Translations under genes and position numbers: made by a program
The notes under the pieces: model-generated
Told to the model about the DNA's origin: nothing
What the model saw: the letters and a program-made list of their open reading frames with translations, nothing else
Databases searched by the model: none
Origin: Hoeflea sp.
GTDB lineage: Bacteria; Pseudomonadota; Alphaproteobacteria; Rhizobiales; Rhizobiaceae
NCBI GenBank assembly: GCA_020637795.1
Contig: JACKJT010000002.1
Location: 682,001-746,000, forward strand
Direction: 5' to 3'
DNA length: 64,000 nt
Part shown: positions 9,018 to 16,200 of the stretch, piece after piece
How the letters are laid out: each line of letters opens with the position of its first letter
Numbering within the stretch: the first letter of the stretch is position 1

Positions 9018-9635
9018 ATGCGCCGCCTACGCTTCGCCGTCATGGCCCTGACGTTGCTATGCGCATCGGCCGTTGCCGTCGCCTCCGCGCCGCTGATCAA
9101 GAAGACCTATTCCTATTTCAACATTTCCGGGCTGACCGGCGCCGATCTCGAGCGCGAATTGTCAAAACACGGGCCGATGCTGACGGAAACCGGCGTCCGC
9201 CATCCCGGCGTCACCAAGATCAAGCTTGGCGGATCGGTCGACTACCGGAGCTCCGACGGCAGGTGCCGCGTGCTCGACGCCAAGGTCACGCTCGAAACCC
9301 ACCTGACCCTGCCGCGCTGGACTGATCGCAACCGCGCCAACCGCGAAACCGTGCTGGTCTGGGATACGCTGTCATCCGACATCAAGCGGCACGAGGAACG
9401 CCACGCCGAGATCGCCCGGCAATACGCCCGCAAGCTGGAAAAAACGCTCGAAGCGCTGCATCCCGAGCGGACCTGCCAGCAGATGGAAGCCAGGGTCGAT
9501 GCGACCAGCAAGCGGATCATCGAGGAACACGCCGCCGACCAGCAACGCTTCGACCGGGTCGAGGCCGCCAGCTTCGAACGCCGCATGCTCAGAATGCTCC
9601 GCTTCAAGGCAGACAAGCAGAACAATCGCAGCTGA
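9018..9635 (+). CDS. DUF922 family putative secreted Zn-dependent protease
   Basis: This encodes 205 residues from ATG 9018, preceded by GGGAG. A signal peptide covers about residues 1-24. A zinc-metalloprotease-like motif HEERH occupies 125-129 (SDIKRHEERHAEIARQY), as in DUF922 proteins. Two cysteines, one near residue 83 and one near 151, may pair in the periplasm. The C-terminal quarter is strongly helical and charged. Protease activity is predicted from the motif only. An IS element has inserted about 285 bp downstream. Confidence 0.8.
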   Translation: MRRLRFAVMALTLLCASAVAVASAPLIKKTYSYFNISGLTGADLERELSKHGPMLTETGVRHPGVTKIKLGGSVDYRSSDGRCRVLDAKVTLETHLTLPRWTDRNRANRETVLVWDTLSSDIKRHEERHAEIARQYARKLEKTLEALHPERTCQQMEARVDATSKRIIEEHAADQQRFDRVEAASFERRMLRMLRFKADKQNNRS

Positions 9636-9920
9636 CCGTTTCGATCTGCGGCAAGCGGCATGAAAAGTTGGCCCGGCCAGGTCCTGCGCAAGACCGGCGA
9701 CACCGGACAGAAGTGAAGGCTGCGTAACGATCCGGCTTCCCGGACCGGAGCCTCACCCCGGCCAGCCATGCCTCAGCTTAACTGAAGTTATCCCGAAACA
9801 GTTCCGCTATATGGACGAACGCAATCCGGATTTACTCTGGAAAGGCGTGCGCACCCCAAGTTTCCACCGGGTATTACTTCCAATATTCGCACAGGCTTCA
9901 TTGTATAAGACTGCGCTTAA
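9636..9920. other. Intergenic segment left of the insertion sequence
   Basis: No gene is supported here. It holds an AT-rich block with a TATAAG hexamer at about 9903-9908 that ends at the TAA target site. If the IS is removed in thought, this block joins the small-RNA-like sequence at 10858 onward and could contain its promoter. Confidence 0.4.
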
Positions 9921-10854
9921 GAGTCGGACTCAAAATTAATACCTATTGATTTCAATCCCTTGCTATGAGCCTTGCTGTGCGCCGGATGGAAGCGATGAGT
10001 AGCCATGCATCGGAAGATGCGATGGTTACCTCCCAGTCCTTCGCCAGACGGCGGCAGCGGCCGAGCCAGGCAAAGGTGCGTTCGACGACCCAGCGACGAG
10101 CGATGACGACGAAGCCCGTTGCACCATTGGGACGCTTGACGATCTCGATTGTCGGTCCGTCCATAGTCTGCAGGGCGGTTTCCAGCTTCTCACCGGCATA
10201 CCCGCCATCCGCGAACAGATGGGCGAGCGTGGGGAAGCTTTCTTTCGTGCGGGCGATGACATCCGGCGCGCCATCCCTGTCCTGGACATCGGCGGTGTGC
10301 GTGATCGCACCCAGCATATTGCCCTCAGTATCGGTGAGGATGTGGCGCTTGCGACCCTTGATCTTCTTGCCCGCATCATAGCCGCGGGGCCCACCACTTT
10401 CCGTGGTTTTCACGCTTTGGCTGTCGATCACACCGGCCGTCGGCGCAGCCGCCCGACCAGCCAGAAGGCGCGCGGACATCACCAGCGTTTCGTTGATGAT
10501 GTCGAGCACGCCGCTGTCGCGCAGCCGGTAGAAATAATGCTGCACCGTCGTGAAGGGCGGGAAGTCTTTCGGCAGCATCGCCCACTGGCAACCTGCCGCC
10601 GCGATATACTGGATGGCGTTCCATATCTCCCGCATCCGCCATTTGCGCGGCCGACCGACCTTGTGCGGAGCAGGCATGAAATGCTCAATCAACGCCCATT
10701 CCTCGTCCGTGCAATCACTTGCGTAGCGAAGGTGCCTCCGGTCATATTGCTCCCGAGTGATTTCAGTCCAGGCCATCCGATCCTCCGTAGTCTTCGCAAA
10801 CCACAGAGAATCACAAGTCGCTGAAATCACTTAACATAATTTTCGGTTGGGCTC
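9921..10854 (-). mobile_element. Complete IS5 family insertion sequence, 934 bp
   Basis: The ends are imperfect inverted repeats that both start GAG and share the blocks AAAATTA and TGATTTCA. A 3-bp direct repeat TAA flanks the element (9918-9920 and 10855-10857), fitting the TNA target duplication of the IS1031/ISL2-like part of the IS5 family. One intact transposase gene fills it. No degeneration is evident, so the insertion may be recent and active. It separates the DUF922 gene from a terminator-ended putative small RNA. Confidence 0.88.
9952..10776 (-). CDS. IS5 family DDE transposase
   Basis: This encodes 274 residues from ATG 10776, which has GGAGGA just upstream. The N-terminal DUF4096-type domain (DEEWALIEHFMPAPHKVGRP) precedes an RNase H-like DDE core. 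The acidic triad can be read as D118 (GVIDSQSV), D190 (LFADGGYAG) and E232 in RRWVVERTFAWLGRCRR, the last showing the YREK-type signature region. The frame is intact and a single ORF fills the element, so it should be functional. Confidence 0.93.
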   Translation of the reverse strand: MAWTEITREQYDRRHLRYASDCTDEEWALIEHFMPAPHKVGRPRKWRMREIWNAIQYIAAAGCQWAMLPKDFPPFTTVQHYFYRLRDSGVLDIINETLVMSARLLAGRAAAPTAGVIDSQSVKTTESGGPRGYDAGKKIKGRKRHILTDTEGNMLGAITHTADVQDRDGAPDVIARTKESFPTLAHLFADGGYAGEKLETALQTMDGPTIEIVKRPNGATGFVVIARRWVVERTFAWLGRCRRLAKDWEVTIASSDAWLLIASIRRTARLIARD

Positions 10855-10865
10855 TAAGGGACAGT

Positions 10866-10988
10866 TTTCAGCACTTGATTCGGGTTCCCCGGCGCATGGA
10901 AGCCATCTGGCGGTCCTCCCTCGTCAGGTTTGATACCTAGGCGCCTATTGGCCCCGCTTTTCCTCGACGGAAGAGCGGGGCTCTTTTT
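10866..10988 (+). ncRNA. Candidate small RNA with anti-Shine-Dalgarno hairpin, next to the IS
   Basis: Before a strong terminator lies a stem CTGGCG (10907-10912) pairing with CGTCAG (10922-10927) around the loop GTCCTCCCT. That exposes UCCUCCC, the complement of a ribosome-binding site. A smaller hairpin ATGG-AAG-CCAT (10896-10906) precedes it. Rhizobial sRNAs of the alpha-r14/NfeR1 type carry similar CCUCC loops followed by an intrinsic terminator. No start codon with a plausible gene exists here. The 5' end is a guess; the IS end at 10854 means the native promoter may be separated from it. Confidence 0.4.
10951..10988 (+). terminator. Strong intrinsic terminator
   Basis: GCCCCGCTTTTCC (10951-10963) pairs with GGAAGAGCGGGGC (10969-10981), with one mismatch over 13 bp. 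The run TCTTTTT follows at 10982-10988. The T-run shows plus-strand direction. No plus-strand protein gene lies between the IS and this site, which is why an RNA gene is suspected. Confidence 0.8.
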
Positions 10989-11025
10989 GCGTGTTGCTTG
11001 GGCCGGGGCCGTGCGCGGCGAGGCT

Positions 11026-12051
11026 TTACTGGACCCCGAGCTTCTTCTGCAGGCTGGTCGAGGACGTAGTGTACTGGAACACCATCTTCTCGCCCGGATG
11101 CGCCAGCCGCTTGACCGCCTGGGTCATCAGCGCCGCCTCGTGGAAGCCCGACAGGATCAGCTTGAGCTTGCCCGGATACCAGTTGATGTCGCCGATGGCG
11201 AACACGCCCGGAATGCTGGTCTCGAACTTCTCGGTGTCGACCGCGATCAGGTTTTCATGCTGGTTGAGGCCCCAGTCGGCGATCGGACCGAGCTTCATGG
11301 TCAGGCCGAAGAACGGCAGCATCCGGTTGCAGGCAACCTCGACCTCGCCGTCCGGGCCCTTGATCGTCGCTGCCTCGAGCTGGCCGCCCTCGCCCTTCAG
11401 GCCGGTCACCTGGCCGACCTCGAACCTGATCTTGCCCTCTTCGCGCATGGCGAACATCTTGTTGACGCTGTCGGGGGCTGCGCGGAACTCGGGCCGGCGG
11501 TGCACCAGCGTCACGGATTTCGCCACCGGCTGCAGGTTGAGCGTCCAGTCGAGCGCCGAATCACCGCCGCCGACGATCAGCAGGTCCTTGTCGCGGAACT
11601 CTTCCATGCGGCGCACGGAGTAGAACACGCTCTTGCCTTCATAGGCCTCGATGCCCGGCACCGGCGGCCGCTTCGGCTGGAACGATCCGCCGCCCGCCGC
11701 GATCACCACGGCATGGGCGTGGAACAGCTCGCCCTCGTCGGTTTCGACCTCGAAACGGCCGTTGTCGAGCTTGCGGAAGCCGGTCACCATCCGGTTGAAA
11801 TGGAATTCGGGAGAAAACGGCGCGATCTGCTCCATCAGCTTGTCGGTGAGCGCCTGGCCTGAAATTTCCGGCCATGCCGGAATGTCGTAGATCGGCTTTT
11901 CCGGGTAGAGCTCGGCGCACTGGCCGCCCGGACGGTCGAGAATGTCGATCAGGTGGCATTTGAGATCATAAAGACCAAGCTCGAACACTGCGAACAGGCC
12001 AACCGGCCCGGCGCCAATAATCACGACATCGGTTTCAATCGGGGAAGTCAT
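11026..12051 (-). CDS. Ferredoxin--NADP+ reductase, TrxB-like type
   Basis: This encodes 341 residues of the thioredoxin-reductase-like flavoprotein family, but lacking the CxxC pair of true TrxB. That defines the YumC-type ferredoxin-NADP reductase. The FAD-binding motif is VVIIGAGPVGLFAVFE (residues 9-24) and the NADP-binding motif LLIVGGGDSALDW is near 157-169. The C-terminal FAD segment is VFAIGDINWYPGKLKLI. It follows a [2Fe-2S] ferredoxin gene by 27 nt, so enzyme and carrier are probably co-transcribed and act together to pass electrons from NADPH. Confidence 0.88.
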   Translation of the reverse strand: MTSPIETDVVIIGAGPVGLFAVFELGLYDLKCHLIDILDRPGGQCAELYPEKPIYDIPAWPEISGQALTDKLMEQIAPFSPEFHFNRMVTGFRKLDNGRFEVETDEGELFHAHAVVIAAGGGSFQPKRPPVPGIEAYEGKSVFYSVRRMEEFRDKDLLIVGGGDSALDWTLNLQPVAKSVTLVHRRPEFRAAPDSVNKMFAMREEGKIRFEVGQVTGLKGEGGQLEAATIKGPDGEVEVACNRMLPFFGLTMKLGPIADWGLNQHENLIAVDTEKFETSIPGVFAIGDINWYPGKLKLILSGFHEAALMTQAVKRLAHPGEKMVFQYTTSSTSLQKKLGVQ

Positions 12052-12078
12052 AACGCGTATCCGGAAATGAGAGAAAAA

Positions 12079-12399
12079 TCAGGCCTGCCGCTCGGGCACG
12101 TGCACCACCAGTCCGTCCAGTTCGTCGCGAACCTTGATCTGGCAGGACAGCCGCGAGGTCGGACGCACGTCGAATGCGAAATCCAGCATGTCCTCTTCCA
12201 TCGCTTCCGGCGCGCCGACGATTTCGGCCCAGGCGTCATCGACATAGACATGGCAGGTCGCGCAGGCGCAGGCCCCGCCACATTCGGCTTCGATGCCCGG
12301 AACGGAATTGCGGATCGCGTTTTCCATGACGGTCGAGCCGTTCTCGGCATCCACATCAAAACGCGTGCCGTCAAAAGCGACGAGGGTGATTTTGGTCAT
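12079..12399 (-). CDS. [2Fe-2S] ferredoxin, adrenodoxin type
   Basis: This encodes 106 residues from ATG 12399. Cluster ligands follow the C-x5-C-x2-C plus distant C pattern: C40, C46, C49 and C86, in ECGGACACATCH and LSCQIKV. C44 is an extra cysteine. The sequence resembles FdVI/adrenodoxin-type carriers used by P450s or Fe-S assembly. It is upstream of, and likely in an operon with, the TrxB-like ferredoxin reductase. Confidence 0.92.
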   Translation of the reverse strand: MTKITLVAFDGTRFDVDAENGSTVMENAIRNSVPGIEAECGGACACATCHVYVDDAWAEIVGAPEAMEEDMLDFAFDVRPTSRLSCQIKVRDELDGLVVHVPERQA

Positions 12400-12542
12400 T
12401 ACGGCCTCTGGCATAGTCTCAGGGATATGAGGCTTTCATACACGCTGGACTGTGCGAGGCAAGAATGAAAACCGCCCTGCGACAGTGATTCGCGGCATGG
12501 TTTTCCAAAATGACGATTTCCCGGCCTCAATCGGCTCGAAGG

Positions 12543-12911
12543 TCAGCGCATCAGCCCGACGATAAAATTGTCGGCCTCGACCACTGCCTTGGTGAACGCC
12601 GCCACCGCCGCGGCATTGCCCGGCTGGGTTTCCAGAACCAAGGCGCAGCGGGCAACATCGGAGGCCCCCACGCCCTTGGCGGCGCCGGCAATCTTGTGTG
12701 CCAGTTCGGAGCGCGCGTCGGTTTTCATCTCGCCAATCTGGGTCACCGCCTGCCGCGCCTGGCGCGCAAACAGCGCCAGAACCTCGGTTTCGAGCGATTT
12801 GTCGCCGCCGGTCTGACGCGCCAGATGCACCAGGTCGATTGGCCGGCCGCCCGATGGGCGCGGCTGGGGGCTGACTTCCTGAACTTCAAACGCGATACCG
12901 AGTGCCGCCAT
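12543..12911 (-). CDS. Hpt domain phosphotransfer protein
   Basis: This encodes 122 residues from ATG 12911. The C-terminal 85 residues form a histidine phosphotransfer four-helix bundle, with the phospho-accepting H72 in ELAHKIAGAAKGVGA. No kinase or receiver domain is attached, so it is a stand-alone phosphorelay shuttle with unknown partners. It lies directly upstream of, and divergent from, the gpr gene. Confidence 0.83.
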   Translation of the reverse strand: MAALGIAFEVQEVSPQPRPSGGRPIDLVHLARQTGGDKSLETEVLALFARQARQAVTQIGEMKTDARSELAHKIAGAAKGVGASDVARCALVLETQPGNAAAVAAFTKAVVEADNFIVGLMR

Positions 12912-13288
12912 TGCGGATTTCCTTTGCGTGATCAATGATTGGGACAGATGTAACGCATTCAGTGTCTAGATCGGGTAAACACCGGTGCTCGGCGGGCTCA
13001 AAAACCTGCCGGAATGGTTAACAGCCCGTAAATATGGCGTTTCATTGACGTTTATGGCTCTTTTTGAGACAGGCAATCGTTAAAAACCAGTGGATGCAGG
13101 TGCCATCTTACCGGTTTCATTTGTGAATTAGCGCCGTGTGTGCCACTAAATTGAGAGTTTATGGGGCCGGAAAGCTGTTTTCCGGATCCCGTCGCATGCC
13201 CCGACCGAGCCTGACGTGGCGCTCCGGGAGTGCGAAAATGACGGGGAACATGCGCGAACCCTGTTCGGAGTAATGAGGCTTGAGTGGC
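12912..13288. other. Intergenic region upstream of gpr
   Basis: No gene is seen in these 377 bp between the divergent Hpt gene and gpr. A CtrA-like site TTAA-N7-TAAA lies at 13018-13032 (consensus TTAA-N7-TTAA, one mismatch). TTGACG near 13047 is a possible -35 box for gpr. GAGG at about 13275 is the ribosome site for ATG 13289. Confidence 0.45.
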
Positions 13289-16200
13289 ATGAGTAAGACA
13301 CCAGCGGACAAGACCATTGAAGAGCAGACTTTCGAGGCGCTTGAAGACGCCTTGAAAATCGATCTGGGCGAAGACGGCCTCGGCGTGCTCGACGATGTTT
13401 CGTTGGACGAGCTGGAGGACAAGGTTTCCAACGCCGCCCGCGAACTCAAGAGCGCAGGCGCAACGCCGCGGGCATCCGCTGCCTCGCCGCAGTCCGCCCC
13501 GGGCGAAAGCACCGCGCCGAAAATGCCGACGCCGCCGTTCACGCCCGCGGGCCCGATGGCGCCCGCCAATGACGACAGCCGCAAGAACATGGCCGGGCTG
13601 CTGCGCACGCTCGAAAGCCGTTCGAGCCGCGGCGCGCTGCGCAATGCGGCGATTCTGTCGGCCCTGTGGACCGTTGGCGGCATCGGACTGGCCAACCTTC
13701 TCTACTCGCCCGCCATCTGGCAGATCCGCTCGGTGTCCGACCTCTTGGCGATGCCGGCGGCGATCGGCTTCCTGGTCGGCATCATCGTGCCGATCCTGAT
13801 CTTCTTCTCGTTCTCCATCATGATGGCCCGCGCCCGCGAAATGCGCTCCGCCGCCCGCTCGATGGCCGAGGTCGCGCTCCGCCTCGCCGAACCGGAAAAC
13901 ATTGCCGGAGACCGCATCCTGACCGTCGGCCAGGCCGTCCGCCGCGAAGTCTCGGCCATGAATGAGGGCATCGAGCGCACGATTGCCCGCGCCTCCGAAC
14001 TCGAGACCCTGGTCCATTCCGAGGTCAATGCGCTCGAGCGCAGCTATTCCGACAACGAGATGCGCGTGCGCAGCCTGGTCCAGGAACTCGGCAGCGAGCG
14101 CGATGCGATCGTCAGCCACGCCGAGCGCATCCGCGCCTCCATCGCCGGCGCCCACGAGCAGCTCAAGGAAGAGCTGACCACCGCCAGCGAGGAAATCGCC
14201 ACCCGCATCTCGACATCGGGCGAGGCCTTTGCCCAGCTGATGGAAATCCGCGCCGCCGCCCTGCAGGAGCGCACCTCGCAGACCAGCCGCGAGCTGGAAC
14301 AGCTGCTCGATGGCCGCACCGAAGCGCTGATCACATCGCTCAAGACCTCCGGCGGCGAGCTCACCGACGAGTTCGACACCCGTCTGGAAATGCTCAACGT
14401 CCAGCTCAACCATCGCGGCAAGGCGCTGCTGGCCGAGTTCGAGACCCGCGCCTCGACGCTCGACGCCAACACCGAAAAACTCAACGCCGCCCTTGGCGAG
14501 CGCGCCCGCCAGCTCAACGAAACGCTCATCGCCCGCACCCGGGAAATCTCCGACAGCCTGTTCTCGGGCCAGCAGGCGATCTCGGCGGGCCTCGAGGAAA
14601 CCCTCGCGGCGCTCAATTCCTCGCTTGATGAAAAAGGCTCGTCCTTCAGCCAGGCGCTCAAATCGAGCGCCGACGACGCGATCATGGATCTCGACCTGCG
14701 CTCCGGCTTCTTCGAGGAAAAGCTCGAATCGACCATCGGCAGGATCACCACGGTGTTCGACGAGCGCGTCGGCGAATTCACCTCCGCCTTCGACAGCCGT
14801 GCCGGCAGTCTCGACACCAAGCTGTCCGAAAGCCTGGCCCAGATCAACGAGACGCTCAACGGCGGCACCAACGCCATGGACGGCATTCTCTCGGCCAGCC
14901 TTGAACGCATCGGCGCGACGCTGTCCGATCGCAGCCAGGCCCTGGAAACCACGCTCGGCGCCGGCGCCGATCGCATCGAGGCCTCGACGACAAGCGCCGC
15001 CGAACGTGTCGAGGCAACCGCGGCCGGCCTGAGCGAGCGCATCGAGGCCTCCGCCAACACCGCCGCCGAGCGCCTGGAAGCCAGCGCATCAAGCACGGCT
15101 GATCGTGTTGAAACCACCGCCGCAAGCCTCGCCGAGCGGCTCGAGACCTCCTCGAAGTCCACCGCCGAACAGCTTGAATCCACCGCGTCGAGCCTCGTCG
15201 AGCGGATGGACAACACCGTTCTGGACCGCACCATCGCCCTCGAGATGGCGCTTGCAAGCGGTGCCGAGCGCATCGAGGCCTCCACATCAGACGTTGCCGA
15301 ACGTGTGGAAAATTCCACCCGCAACGTCACCGAGCAGATCGACAGCACACTGGCGAGCCGCACCGAGGCGCTGGAGAAGGCGCTTGCCGACGGCGCCGAG
15401 CGCATCGACACCAGCCTGAGCCAGCGCTCCGCCGCCCTCTTCGGCTCGATCGCCGAAAGCGCGGAAGCCATCGATCTCAAGCTGGCCGAACGCGCCAGCT
15501 CCTTCGGCACCGCCATCAGCCAGTCGGCCGAAGCCATGGACGGATTGCTCAGCGAGCGCACCAGCGCCGTCGAGGCAAGCATGACGCAGGCCACCGAGCG
15601 GCTGGCCGCCACGCTGGATGTCGAAGGCCAGCGTTTCGCCGAACTGTCGAACGCGGCTTCCGATCGGGTCGACGCCACCTTCCTCAAGGGCACCGACCAT
15701 ATCAACGAACGCCTGTCGACCATGAACAACATGCTCGGGATCGGTCTAGAGTCCGTGTCCAAGACCATCGAGGGCAAGGCGACCGGACTTGCGGCCAAGC
15801 TGCGCGAGGCCGTCTCCCAGGCCGCCACCGAACTCGATGCCGAGGCGCTCAAGGCGGGCGATGCGCTGCAGTCGATCGGCACCGGCTTTGCCGGCCGCAT
15901 GGACGAGCAGGCGCGCACCTTCGCCGAACGGCTCGACAACCACGTCGACGAGCGCACGGCCAATCTCGCCGCCCACGCCGAAGCCATCGCCAGCCGTATT
16001 TCCAACGGCGCCACTGAGCTGCGCAGCGAAGCCGGCCGGATCAGCGACCTGGTCGAACATGTCGGCGAAACCGTCGCCAAGCAGGCCGACGCCATTTCCG
16101 GCACGCTGGATGCGACCGAAGCGCGCTTCGCCGCCCAGGCCGCGGCACTTGCAAATCGCCTGGAAACGGAAACCGGCGTCATCTCCAACCGCCTGGGACA

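Noticed and set aside
9839..10988. 6S RNA interrupted by the IS
   Set aside because: AGGCG near 9843 could pair with CGCCT near 10943 as a closing stem, but neither zapA nor a 5-formyl-THF cyclo-ligase gene is nearby and I could not recognise the 6S central bubble. The anti-Shine-Dalgarno sRNA reading fits better.
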